Shown piece after piece: positions 35,935 to 44,767 of a DNA stretch of 64,000 bases (its first letter is position 1; the number at the start of each line of letters is the position of its first letter). The notes under the pieces were generated by a model. That model had not been told where the DNA came from, made no database searches, and saw only the letters and a program-made list of their open reading frames with translations. The position numbers were made by a program, and so were the translations under genes. Origin of the DNA: Lactobacillus ultunensis DSM 16047 (GTDB lineage Bacteria; Bacillota; Bacilli; Lactobacillales; Lactobacillaceae); NCBI RefSeq assembly GCF_001436305.1, contig NZ_AZFO01000005.1, positions 1 through 64,000 on the forward strand. The letters run 5' to 3'.

Positions 35935-38370
35935 ATGCCTGTAAAAAGGAAAAAAAGAAGAACAAAGAGAAAAAATAAAAAAACAACTAAAAAGCAAAAC
36001 TTAAATTGGAGTATTATTGGCCTAATTTTAATTTTGTTATCTGTGTTGGCTGTTGTCAGATTTGGCATGTTAGGCAAACAAGTTGCTAACTTAATTCGAA
36101 TGTTAGTTGGTGATTCTTATTTGTTTGCTAGTGGTTTATTGGCTGTGTTTGGCTTAGTTAATGTAATTTATAATCAACCAATCCATTTCACAATTAAGCG
36201 TAGCTTAGGTTTAATTTTGGCGTTCTTTGGAATTTTGCTTATGCAAAGTGGCCTTTATTTTGAACATGAGCTTGTGAACAGTGGTTTCTTGAATTCGTTT
36301 TGGCATGCAATGAGTGCTGAATTTGGTCGTGCTGGCGTAACAGAAGATGTTGGTGGTGGATTTATTGGTTCTTTAGGTTATCAAATATTTTATCCATTGC
36401 TTGGTCAATGGGGCGTACGTATTTTTGCGGCATTATTGCTACCAATCGGCATCTTAATGTTCTTTGATGTGAAATTTAGGACAATTATTGAAAAGTTTCA
36501 ATCTGTTAGCCAATTATTTATTCAAAGGAATAAAGAGGCTGGTGTTAAGCTAAAAAATAAGTACGGGGATGTACTAGAAAAGAGAAGACAACAACGATTA
36601 GCTGAACAAGATGATAAAACTAATCATGATAAACCGATATTTCCTGATGTAGCTGACTTTGATCCTGAAGAAGAACCAGAAGAAAAGCCTCAGCCTACGG
36701 AAGAAGATGTAGAACCGGAACCAGCCTCTGAACCAGAACCAGAGCCAGATCCGGAACCACAAATTCAGATTGCTCCTCAACATGATGAATCTGATGAAAA
36801 AGAGCTACCAAAGTCTCATTCATTTGCTGAAGAAGACCAAAAGTTGCAACAAGAGTTAGGACAAGTAGATCATGGTGAGTTAAAGACAGAAACAACACCA
36901 GTAAATATGGCTTATAAAATGCCACCTTTAAGTTTGCTTGATCCGATTAAGTCAACAGATCAAAGTGCGGATCGTGACTTAATTAAGAAAAACACGCAAA
37001 TTTTGCAGTCAACTTTTAAAAGCTTTGGTGTCAAGGTAATTATCAAAAGGGCTATTTTAGGACCGACTATTACACGATATGAAGTTCAACCAGCCGTTGG
37101 GGTTAAAGTTAGTCGAATTGTAAACTTAGCTGATGATTTAGCATTAGCACTAGCTGCTAAGGATATTCGTATTGAAGCTCCGATTCCAGGTAAACCGTTT
37201 ATTGGTATTGAAGTACCTAATCGCGCTACTTCAGTAGTATCCTTTAAAGATGTAATGGAGCACCAAGACAAGAAATCTAAGCAGAATCCAATGGATGTGC
37301 CTTTAGGTAAGGATGTTACAGGAAGTACCATTTCTGCTAATCTGTCTAAAATGCCTCACTTATTGATTGCTGGGTCGACAGGCTCTGGTAAATCTGTTGC
37401 AATCAACACGATTTTGGCCAGCATCTTGATGAAAGCTAGACCTGAAGAAGTTAAGTTGGTTTTAATTGACCCTAAGATGGTTGAGTTGTCGGTTTATAAT
37501 GGGGTTCCACATTTGTTGATCCCAGTTGTTACTGATGCCAAATTAGCTGCTAATGCTTTGCGTAAAGTCGTTAAAGAGATGGAACGCAGATATAAGCTTT
37601 TTGCAGCCGGTGGCGTGCGTAATATGGGTGAATATAACCAAAAGGTAGCTGAAAATAATCAGGATAAGTCTAAGCCTGCAATGAAGCCCTTGCCATATAT
37701 TTTGGTAGTTGTAGATGAACTTAGTGACTTGATGATGGTCGGTGGTCATGATGTTGAAGGTGCAATCGTTCGTTTAGGACAGATGGCTCGTGCTGCTGGT
37801 ATTCACATGATCTTGGCAACCCAGCGTCCTAGTGTTGACGTTATTACTGGATTGATTAAGGCGAATGTGCCATCCAGAATTTCCTTTGCTGTTTCCAGTG
37901 GGGTAGATTCAAGAACAATTTTAGATCAAACTGGAGCAGAAAAGCTATTAGGGCGTGGTGATATGCTTTATATGCCAATTGGTGCTTCTAAGCCTGAGCG
38001 TATTCAAGGTGCGTATATTGCCAGTGATGAAGTAGAACGTGTTATTGCATGGGTGAAGAAGCAACAAAAAGTAGACTATGACGAAACCATGATTCCGAAG
38101 AAGGGTGAAAGTACTTCTGGTGAAAATGGTGGTAAGGATGAACCAGAAGATGAATTCTATAATCAAGCTGTAGACCTCGTTCGTCGTCAGCAAACTGCCA
38201 GCGTATCGATGCTGCAAAGAAGGTTTAGAATCGGCTATAATCGTGCAGCTAGGATTGTAGATGAAATGGAAGCTAAAGGTATTGTTGGTCCATCTGAAGG
38301 TTCTAAGCCACGTCAAGTGTTGGTTCCACCAGTAAAGAATGAAGGTAATTCAAACAATGCTAACAACTAA
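35935..38370 (+). CDS. ftsK: DNA translocase FtsK/SpoIIIE
   Basis: Pumps chromosome ends through the closing septum. A basic N-terminus (residues 2-25) is followed by about four membrane segments up to residue 180, then an acidic Pro/Glu-rich linker (about 240-285), and the motor with Walker A AGSTGSGKSV (about 480) and Walker B VVVDELSDLMM (about 590). The winged-helix gamma domain near the C-terminus (QTASVSMLQRRFRIGYNRAARIVDEMEAKGIVGP) reads KOPS/SRS-type DNA signals. The 811 residues are typical. Its end overlaps the next gene by 14 bases. Confidence 0.96.
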   Translation: MPVKRKKRRTKRKNKKTTKKQNLNWSIIGLILILLSVLAVVRFGMLGKQVANLIRMLVGDSYLFASGLLAVFGLVNVIYNQPIHFTIKRSLGLILAFFGILLMQSGLYFEHELVNSGFLNSFWHAMSAEFGRAGVTEDVGGGFIGSLGYQIFYPLLGQWGVRIFAALLLPIGILMFFDVKFRTIIEKFQSVSQLFIQRNKEAGVKLKNKYGDVLEKRRQQRLAEQDDKTNHDKPIFPDVADFDPEEEPEEKPQPTEEDVEPEPASEPEPEPDPEPQIQIAPQHDESDEKELPKSHSFAEEDQKLQQELGQVDHGELKTETTPVNMAYKMPPLSLLDPIKSTDQSADRDLIKKNTQILQSTFKSFGVKVIIKRAILGPTITRYEVQPAVGVKVSRIVNLADDLALALAAKDIRIEAPIPGKPFIGIEVPNRATSVVSFKDVMEHQDKKSKQNPMDVPLGKDVTGSTISANLSKMPHLLIAGSTGSGKSVAINTILASILMKARPEEVKLVLIDPKMVELSVYNGVPHLLIPVVTDAKLAANALRKVVKEMERRYKLFAAGGVRNMGEYNQKVAENNQDKSKPAMKPLPYILVVVDELSDLMMVGGHDVEGAIVRLGQMARAAGIHMILATQRPSVDVITGLIKANVPSRISFAVSSGVDSRTILDQTGAEKLLGRGDMLYMPIGASKPERIQGAYIASDEVERVIAWVKKQQKVDYDETMIPKKGESTSGENGGKDEPEDEFYNQAVDLVRRQQTASVSMLQRRFRIGYNRAARIVDEMEAKGIVGPSEGSKPRQVLVPPVKNEGNSNNANN

Positions 38371-39571
38371 TATTGCAATTAGAAAAAACAAAAAATTTAC
38401 AACAGCCGCACTAGGCTGTTTTTTGCGCTTGCCACTGACTAATCATAATTTGGCTTTTGCCAGTTTGCTTGCACGTTTACAAATGAATACGTCATTGGCT
38501 TATCCTACACTGGCTGCTCAGCAGAAAAAGTTAGCCGAATTATATGATTTGCAATTGGATATTATGCCGCAGCTTTTTGGTAAAGAAATTATCTTAACTT
38601 ATTATGCTAATTTTGTTGAACCAACTGAGGTACTTGATCCTGATTATACGTATGATGAAATAGTAAAAACATTAAGTCAGATTATTGAATCGCCTTCGTA
38701 TGATCGTGATTGGTTTGCGTATGCTAAAAGACAACTTGAAGATGACTATCGTGAATTGATGGAGCAGCCATCAAATTATGCAATTAATCGTTTCTTTAAG
38801 ATATGGTATCGTGATCGTCCTGATTATGCGGAAAACTTTATGGGTTCTATTGATGAAATTAAAAATGCTGGTTTTACAGAAATGGATAATTTCATTGATA
38901 GTTTACGCAATGTTCCAATGGCAGTGATTGGCATGGGCAGGGATAACCAGCTTTTGACTAAACTGGTTGATAGTTCTTTTAGAGGTGCAGGGATTATCAA
39001 GCAATTTCAGGTAGATGATTTAACTATTCCTGTAGAAAATAATCCTATTGAAAAGGTTGACGAACAAAATAATATTCAGGCTCAATTGCTAATGGGCTTT
39101 GGCTTTAAGCAAAAGATCACTTATCAAGGTCAGATTGTAGGGATGCTTCTGAGTCAATACTTGGCAGGAGATCAATCTTCTAAATTATTTAGTCAAATTC
39201 GTGAAGAATTAGGAGCTGCCTATGATGTTGGTGCAACTAATTTTGCTAATAATTGTCTGTTTCTAGTGAATACGGGGCTTGATCCAGCTAAAGTAGAAGA
39301 TGCTAAACGAATTATTTTCAATGAAATGCAAAAAATTGCGGATGGTCAAATCGATGAAGAGTTGTTTAAAAAATCGAAGAAGGCTTTACAGCGTAATACT
39401 AAAATTGGCTTAGATAGTCAGAATTGGCAATTAGGGCAGGCATTGCGTGGAGAGCTATTTCCTGATTATTTGAATTTTGATCGTGAAGCTGCTATTAAAC
39501 GAGCTACTCCACATCAGTTGGTCGATTTTGTACAAAACTTATTCTTTAATGAAAGCTATGTTTTAAAATGA
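38357..39571 (+). CDS. M16 peptidase-like protein without zinc motif (YmfF-like)
   Basis: A 404-residue insulinase-fold protein. The HxxEH zinc motif is absent: the corresponding region reads NHNLAFASLLARL. C-terminal M16 features remain (REELGAAYDVGATNFANNCLFLVNTGLDPAKVEDAKRIIFNEM). It is probably the non-catalytic partner of the M16 protein encoded next, with which it overlaps by four bases. The ATG at 38357 is used because GAAGGTAAT lies 7 bases upstream; it overlaps ftsK by 14 bases. Confidence 0.88.
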   Translation: MLTTNIAIRKNKKFTTAALGCFLRLPLTNHNLAFASLLARLQMNTSLAYPTLAAQQKKLAELYDLQLDIMPQLFGKEIILTYYANFVEPTEVLDPDYTYDEIVKTLSQIIESPSYDRDWFAYAKRQLEDDYRELMEQPSNYAINRFFKIWYRDRPDYAENFMGSIDEIKNAGFTEMDNFIDSLRNVPMAVIGMGRDNQLLTKLVDSSFRGAGIIKQFQVDDLTIPVENNPIEKVDEQNNIQAQLLMGFGFKQKITYQGQIVGMLLSQYLAGDQSSKLFSQIREELGAAYDVGATNFANNCLFLVNTGLDPAKVEDAKRIIFNEMQKIADGQIDEELFKKSKKALQRNTKIGLDSQNWQLGQALRGELFPDYLNFDREAAIKRATPHQLVDFVQNLFFNESYVLK

Positions 39572-40818
39572 TTACACCTAAGATAATAAAAAGAAAATAT
39601 AAATCAGGTTTTAAAGCGGAAGTAATTTTGAAGCCCCACTTTTATCAACGCTTTTTTGGTATCATTATTGATTTTGGTAGTAGCGACTCGCAAAAAGTAG
39701 CAGGTTCAGCTCATTTTTTGGAGCACAAGCTGTTCGCTAAAAAAGATGGAGATATTTCTTTTAAATTTGAAAACATTGGTGCTGATGTCAATGCTTTTAC
39801 GTCTTTCAATGAAACTATGTTTTATTGTAGTGGCATTGAACATACGCCTAAAATGATAGATTTATTATTTGAATTAGTAGGTGAACCATGTTTTACCAAG
39901 CAGAATATTGCTAAAGAGGCGCCAATTATTAAGCAAGAATTAGCTATGTATAAGGATGATCCCATTTGGAGCGTCAATAATGCAATTATGACGGGAATGT
40001 TTGATCATTCTAATCTTGGGACAGAAGTAGTAGGTACTGAAGAATCAATTGGAAAAATAACTAAGCAAAATTTGACCGCTGCCTATGAAGAAAATTATGT
40101 GCCAAGTAAAATGCAATTTGTAGCTTGTGGTGATTTTTCTAATAATCAGGTGCAAACAATTTTACGGCAAGTAGGTAAATTGCAGGCAAAATACTTGGAA
40201 GGAAGAAAAGCAATTTCAAGCAAGATTGAACATCCTAATGGCTTAATGAAGGATCAAGTTTTACCTGTTCAAGGGGATTCTAATGTTTTTGGTGTGGGCA
40301 TTCGCTTTAAAAACTTTAAGAAAGTATTATCAAGTCTTGATTTGACTCAAATTCTATTAGAAATAGTGTTAGAATCAAAATTAAGTGTGATGGGACCGTG
40401 GTTTGAAGAGATGAGATCTAAAAAATTGTTGACCAATCCTCTTCAAATTTCAGTTAATTACACAAGACAGGGCGACTTTGCAACTATTTTTGGCGTGAGT
40501 CCACAAGCAAACGAAGCAATAAAAAAAATAAAGCAGATTTTGACAGAGCCATTAATTAAAAATTCTGATCAATATCGCTTTATTGAAAATAATTTTGCAT
40601 TGCAAAAGGAAGAATGGTTTGCGCGCACTGTTAGAACTATTAATGATCTTTCATCGTTGGCAATTGAAATGATTGAAGAAAATCTGGATGATGAGAATCT
40701 AGAGTTAAATCTGAAGAAATTACAGGTTATGAGCTTTGATGAATTTAATCAAGTTTGCCAACAAATTATGAAAGAGAGTGCAATTTGTTCTGCTTATTTA
40801 GATCCTAATAAGGGGTGA
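39568..40818 (+). CDS. M16 zinc metallopeptidase (YmfH-like)
   Basis: A 416-residue insulinase-family peptidase with the inverted zinc motif H-F-L-E-H in GSAHFLEHKLFAKKDGD (about residues 47-63) and the downstream glutamate region (PIIKQELAMYKDDP). It is expected to cut short peptides and to work with the adjacent inactive paralogue, as in two-subunit M16B enzymes. The conserved operon ymfF-ymfH-ymfI-ymfM-pgsA-recA is kept here. No signal peptide is present, so it is cytosolic. Confidence 0.92.
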   Translation: MITPKIIKRKYKSGFKAEVILKPHFYQRFFGIIIDFGSSDSQKVAGSAHFLEHKLFAKKDGDISFKFENIGADVNAFTSFNETMFYCSGIEHTPKMIDLLFELVGEPCFTKQNIAKEAPIIKQELAMYKDDPIWSVNNAIMTGMFDHSNLGTEVVGTEESIGKITKQNLTAAYEENYVPSKMQFVACGDFSNNQVQTILRQVGKLQAKYLEGRKAISSKIEHPNGLMKDQVLPVQGDSNVFGVGIRFKNFKKVLSSLDLTQILLEIVLESKLSVMGPWFEEMRSKKLLTNPLQISVNYTRQGDFATIFGVSPQANEAIKKIKQILTEPLIKNSDQYRFIENNFALQKEEWFARTVRTINDLSSLAIEMIEENLDDENLELNLKKLQVMSFDEFNQVCQQIMKESAICSAYLDPNKG

Positions 40819-40825
40819 TAAATGA

Positions 40826-41554
40826 ATGAAGCGAGCGATTGTATTTGGAGCAACTGGTGGAATAGGGCAGGATATTTGTCGAGACTTAGCTGCTAGCGGT
40901 TGGTCACTTTACTTGCACTATAATTCGAAAGAACAATTTGCAATGAATCTGGCTCAAGACTTGTTTGATAAATATCCAAACCAAGATTTTATGCCGATAC
41001 AGTTAGATTTCAATTCGAGTGATGAACAATTAACTGAATTTGTACAAAATCTTTTACCAGTGAATGCAGCTGTGTTTGCTCAAGGCGTTACCAATTATGG
41101 CTTTTTGGGTGATGAAGACCTTGCAAATATTGCTAAATTAATTAGAATAAATCTCGCGGTACCAATAAAGCTTACTAAATTATTAGAGCCACAGCTGATG
41201 AAACAGAGTTTTAGTCGAATTGTTTATCTAGGTTCTGTTTATGGCGGTGATGGTAGTGCATTAGAGTCAGTTTATAGTGCAACGAAGGGTGGTCTCACCC
41301 GTTTTGCACAGGCTTATGCTCGTGAAGTAGCTTCTAATAATTTGACTGTTAATGTAATTGCGCCAGGTGCTGTAAAAACAAATATGAATGCAATCTTTTC
41401 TAAAAATACGATTGAAAAGGTTCAAGAAGAAATTCCTTTAGGTCGTTGGGCAAAAGGAAAGGATATTTCATACTGGGTTAAAACGTTATTAGACAAGCGT
41501 AATAGCTACCTTACTGGACAGACAATTTATGTTACTGGCGGCTGGCTTTTATAA
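40826..41554 (+). CDS. ymfI: SDR-family reductase YmfI (EF-P 5-aminopentanone reductase)
   Basis: A 242-residue short-chain dehydrogenase/reductase. The cofactor motif GATGGIGQDI (residues 8-17), the catalytic Ser in LGSVYGG and YSATKGG (Tyr-x3-Lys) are present. In Bacillus YmfI reduces 5-aminopentanone on the translation factor EF-P; the operon position here is the same, which supports that role over fatty-acid synthesis. GGGGTGATAA precedes the ATG. Confidence 0.85.
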   Translation: MKRAIVFGATGGIGQDICRDLAASGWSLYLHYNSKEQFAMNLAQDLFDKYPNQDFMPIQLDFNSSDEQLTEFVQNLLPVNAAVFAQGVTNYGFLGDEDLANIAKLIRINLAVPIKLTKLLEPQLMKQSFSRIVYLGSVYGGDGSALESVYSATKGGLTRFAQAYAREVASNNLTVNVIAPGAVKTNMNAIFSKNTIEKVQEEIPLGRWAKGKDISYWVKTLLDKRNSYLTGQTIYVTGGWLL

Positions 41555-41621
41555 CTAAGACGTTATTGTAAAGATTTTATGGTATACTCAATTTGTTAAA
41601 ATTAATTTGGAAGAGGTAAAC

Positions 41622-42764
41622 ATGACAAATATCGGAGATAAACTAAAAGAAGCTAGAGAAGTAAAAGGGCTTTCAATTGAAGATGTTGAAAGAATAACAA
41701 AAATTCAAAGTAGATATCTGATCGCAATTGAAAAAAATGAATTTGATAAGCTCCCAGGTGATTTTTATGTTAGAGCATTTATTCGTCAATATGCTCAAGT
41801 TGTTGGATTAGATGGCAAAGAATTACTCAGTGATTATCATGAAGATGTCCCAGAAGCTAAGCCAGATGAGTATGTGGAAAATTCCATTGATAATAAGAGC
41901 GAAGAGGTACATGAGACTACAGATAATACGAAAAAACTATGGAAGAATTATTTACCTCGGATTGCGATTGGTCTGGGTGTAATTATTCTCGTCTTAGTTG
42001 TTTATGTGTTATATGCCAAGATTTCATCAGGTGGTCACCATAATGAAACTGATGAAAATAATAGAGTAACAGTTTCATCCCAGAAGTCCTCGTCATCTTC
42101 TAAGAAACCAAAAAAGAAGATTACTGTAAATCCAGTTAAAGTAAAGAAAATTAATAATAATGAATATCGAGTTATTGGTTTGAAAAAGAATCGTCATTTA
42201 ACCGTGCATGCTGGTTCTACACGAAATATTTCTGCTAGTGTCTCAATTGACGGATATACTACATGGCAATCAACCTTAATTGCAAAACAAAAGCATATAA
42301 TCACTCTTCCGTCAAATGCACATCGTGTAGTAGTAACATTAGGTAATGATAATGGTACCTCTATTACTATTGCTGGTAAAAAGATACCATTTGTGCCAAA
42401 TAATGCATATCGAATTATTACTTTATTAATTGGTAATGCTAAGAAATCGGTGGACCGCACCAACCGTTTAAATGGTCAACCTAATAATCATCACAATAAT
42501 AGTAATACTTCTAGTTATAAGAATAACAATAATTCAACTGGTCAAAGCTCAATTCAAAGCAGATCGAACAACACAAATAATAGTACAACTACTCAAAGCA
42601 GACATACGCAATCTTCGACAACAACTACCCAAAGTAGTCAGTCACATACGCAGAGTAGCCAAAATACTCAATCTTCTACTGTTCAATCCTCAACTACTAC
42701 TCAAAATAACGGTGGTGATACCTCTGGTAACAATAGTAGCGGAAACGGAAATAATGGCAATTAG
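41622..42764 (+). CDS. RodZ-like HTH membrane protein (YmfM) with long low-complexity tail
   Basis: A 380-residue protein: N-terminal Cro/C1-type helix-turn-helix of the RodZ class (residues 3-70, IGDKLKEAREVKGLSIEDVERITKI), one membrane segment (113-133), an extracellular beta domain of DUF4115 type (about 165-275), and a tail of about 100 residues made almost only of Ser, Thr, Asn, Gln, His and Gly (from about 283). RodZ links MreB to the wall machinery. The ATG at 41622 has GAAGAGGT upstream. pgsA follows 23 bases later. Confidence 0.87.
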   Translation: MTNIGDKLKEAREVKGLSIEDVERITKIQSRYLIAIEKNEFDKLPGDFYVRAFIRQYAQVVGLDGKELLSDYHEDVPEAKPDEYVENSIDNKSEEVHETTDNTKKLWKNYLPRIAIGLGVIILVLVVYVLYAKISSGGHHNETDENNRVTVSSQKSSSSSKKPKKKITVNPVKVKKINNNEYRVIGLKKNRHLTVHAGSTRNISASVSIDGYTTWQSTLIAKQKHIITLPSNAHRVVVTLGNDNGTSITIAGKKIPFVPNNAYRIITLLIGNAKKSVDRTNRLNGQPNNHHNNSNTSSYKNNNNSTGQSSIQSRSNNTNNSTTTQSRHTQSSTTTTQSSQSHTQSSQNTQSSTVQSSTTTQNNGGDTSGNNSSGNGNNGN

Positions 42765-42787
42765 AATTTAGGAGAAAACAACAAAGA

Positions 42788-43348
42788 ATGAATTTACCTA
42801 ATAAACTTACTGTTTTTAGAATTTTTTTGATTCCAGTATTTATGTTAATTATTATTTTTGGTGGCAATGCTAGCGTCGTAGCAGCAGGTTCAACTGTTGT
42901 GTGGAGTCGTGTAATTGCTGCGATCGTTTTCGCTGTTGCTTCTGCAACTGATTGGTTTGATGGCCATATTGCTCGTTCACGCAATATGGTTACTAACTTT
43001 GGTAAGTTTGCTGATCCATTAGCTGACAAGATACTTACTATGACCGCATTTATCTTCTTGGTTTCATTAAACTTAGCTCCAGCATGGGTTGTAGCTATTA
43101 TTGTTTGTCGTGAATTAGCAGTCACTGGTTTGCGTTTAATCTTGGCTGAAAACAAAGGTCAAGTTTTGGCAGCTAAGATGCCCGGGAAGATTAAAACAAC
43201 TTGCCAAATGCTTTCAATTATTTTCTTATTAATTGGGGATTTCTGGCACATTGGTACTATCTTGCTTTATCTTGCATTGATCTTTACTATTTACTCAGGT
43301 TATGATTATTTCCATCAATCATGGGGAGTATTCAAGGGCTCTATGTAA
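42788..43348 (+). CDS. pgsA: CDP-diacylglycerol-glycerol-3-phosphate 3-phosphatidyltransferase
   Basis: Makes phosphatidylglycerophosphate, the precursor of phosphatidylglycerol and cardiolipin. The CDP-alcohol phosphotransferase signature D-x2-D-G-x2-A-R-x8-G-x3-D-x3-D is clear: ATDWFDGHIARSRNMVTNFGKFADPLADK. Four to five membrane segments; 186 residues. GGAG is found before the ATG. It ends the ymf operon, followed by a terminator before recA. Confidence 0.95.
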   Translation: MNLPNKLTVFRIFLIPVFMLIIIFGGNASVVAAGSTVVWSRVIAAIVFAVASATDWFDGHIARSRNMVTNFGKFADPLADKILTMTAFIFLVSLNLAPAWVVAIIVCRELAVTGLRLILAENKGQVLAAKMPGKIKTTCQMLSIIFLLIGDFWHIGTILLYLALIFTIYSGYDYFHQSWGVFKGSM

Positions 43349-43371
43349 AAAACTACAATTAAAGATATATT

Positions 43372-43401
43372 AAAAGAAGCATGAATTTGCTTCTTTTTTT
43401 G
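43372..43401 (+). terminator. Terminator after pgsA
   Basis: AAAAGAAGC (43372-43380) pairs with GCTTCTTTT (43389-43397), followed by more T. Confidence 0.8.
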
Positions 43402-43422
43402 TTTCTTCGGAAAAAAAACACG

Positions 43423-43440
43423 TTTTTTTGCGTAATAAAT
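43423..43440 (+). promoter_or_regulatory. Competence-type promoter motif upstream of recA
   Basis: TTTTTTTGCGTAATAAAT, the same core as before coiA and comFA, 100 bases before the recA ATG and upstream of its housekeeping promoter. Confidence 0.6.
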
Positions 43441-43459
43441 AGTGTAGGCTAAATATTTT

Positions 43460-43471
43460 GAACATTAGTTT
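43460..43471 (+). promoter_or_regulatory. SOS (LexA) box-like site before recA
   Basis: GAACATTAGTTT, one base from the Firmicute core GAAC-N4-GTTC. It lies just upstream of the -35 box. Confidence 0.5.
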
Positions 43472-43480
43472 GCATTTTGC

Positions 43481-43510
43481 TTGCAAATTAGATATTGGAC
43501 AAAGTATAAT
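43481..43510 (+). promoter_or_regulatory. Housekeeping recA promoter
   Basis: TTGCAA (43481-43486), 18-base spacer, TATAAT (43505-43510), 29 bases before the ATG. Confidence 0.7.
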
Positions 43511-43539
43511 TATTAAGTACAAAAAATTAGGAGGACGAA

Positions 43540-44649
43540 ATGGCCAAAGATGAAAAAAAGGCTGCTTTAGATGCAGCGCTCAAGAAAATTGAAAAGAACT
43601 TTGGTAAAGGTGCTGTTATGCGTATGGGTGAAAAAGCTGATACGCAAATTTCAACGGTGTCAACAGGTTCACTTGCTTTGGATGCTGCCATTGGTGTTGG
43701 TGGCTATCCTCGTGGCCGTATTATCGAAGTTTATGGTCCTGAATCATCTGGTAAGACTACTGTTGCACTTCATGCTGTAGCTGAAGTACAGAAACGTGGC
43801 GGTACAGCTGCTTATATTGATGCCGAAAATGCAATGGATCCTGCTTATGCGGAAGCTTTGGGCGTTGATATTGATTCACTTATTTTATCTCAACCTAACA
43901 CTGGTGAAGAGGGGCTGCAGATTGCCGATACTTTGATCTCGAGTGGAGCAATTGACATTGTAGTAGTTGACTCAGTAGCTGCATTAGTACCTCGTGCTGA
44001 AATTGAAGGCGAGATGGGGGATGCTCACGTGGGTTTGCAAGCACGTTTAATGAGTCAAGCCTTGCGTAAGTTATCTGGTACTATTTCTAAAACCAAAACG
44101 ATTGCCATTTTTATTAACCAGATTCGTGAAAAAGTTGGTGTTATGTTTGGTAATCCTGAAACTACGCCAGGTGGTCGTGCTTTGAAGTTTTACTCCACGA
44201 TTCGTCTTGAAGTAAGAAGAGCAGAACAAATTAAGCAATCTGGTGAAGTTCTTGGTAATCGTGTCAAAATTAAGGTTGTAAAGAACAAGGTTGCTCCGCC
44301 ATTTAAGGTAGCAGAAGTAGATATCATGTATGGTAAGGGAATTTCACAAAGTGGTGAATTGCTCGACATGGCTGCTGATAAGGATATTATTGATAAGGCA
44401 GGTTCGTGGTATTCATATAAGAGCGATCGAATTGGACAAGGCCGCGAGAATGCTAAGAAATATCTTGAAGAACACCCAGATATTTATCAAGATATTCAAG
44501 AGCAGGTTAGAAAAGCTTATGGTATTGATAAGCAATCAATTGCTGATCGTGAAAATCCTGAAAGAATAAAGGAAAAGCGTGAAGAAGCACAAGCTAAGGA
44601 AGAGAAAAAAGCTTCAACAGATGCTAAAGACGCTGAAAAGACAAAATAA
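43540..44649 (+). CDS. recA: Recombinase RecA
   Basis: Forms filaments on single-stranded DNA for strand exchange, recombinational repair and LexA cleavage, and integrates DNA taken up by competence. Walker A is GPESSGKTT (66-74); also present are the [16 protein letters not shown] segment, the L2 region [24 protein letters not shown] and a charged C-terminal tail rich in Lys/Glu (from about 335). The 369 residues are slightly long owing to that tail. AGGAGGA precedes the ATG. Two promoter-like regions lie upstream. It is monocistronic with its own terminator. Confidence 0.98.
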   Translation: MAKDEKKAALDAALKKIEKNFGKGAVMRMGEKADTQISTVSTGSLALDAAIGVGGYPRGRIIEVYGPESSGKTTVALHAVAEVQKRGGTAAYIDAENAMDPAYAEALGVDIDSLILSQPNTGEEGLQIADTLISSGAIDIVVVDSVAALVPRAEIEGEMGDAHVGLQARLMSQALRKLSGTISKTKTIAIFINQIREKVGVMFGNPETTPGGRALKFYSTIRLEVRRAEQIKQSGEVLGNRVKIKVVKNKVAPPFKVAEVDIMYGKGISQSGELLDMAADKDIIDKAGSWYSYKSDRIGQGRENAKKYLEEHPDIYQDIQEQVRKAYGIDKQSIADRENPERIKEKREEAQAKEEKKASTDAKDAEKTK

Positions 44650-44660
44650 AAAGTGATATG

Positions 44661-44691
44661 AACCTTGGAATTATCTTCCAAGGTTTTTTCA
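44661..44691 (+). terminator. Terminator after recA
   Basis: AACCTTGGAA pairs with TTCCAAGGTT around TTATC, then a T-run. Confidence 0.88.
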
Positions 44692-44767
44692 TGTAGATTG
44701 ACATGGACTCGTAGGTTCTTTATCATAAAAGTTGTGTGAATAATTCTAAAAAAAGGCGATAGTAATC

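Noticed and set aside
36598-36925. Minus-strand frames rich in Trp/Phe/Arg/Leu within ftsK
   Set aside because: They are antisense shadows of the Pro/Glu-rich linker.
42540-42720. Repeated ACT/CAA-rich units as a CRISPR or tandem-repeat locus
   Set aside because: The repeats are irregular, in frame and encode the RodZ tail. No fixed repeat-spacer pattern exists.
42472-42771. 99-codon frame inside the rodZ-like gene
   Set aside because: It is a shadow of the low-complexity Ser/Thr/Asn/Gln tail in another frame, Ile/Val-rich by base composition only.
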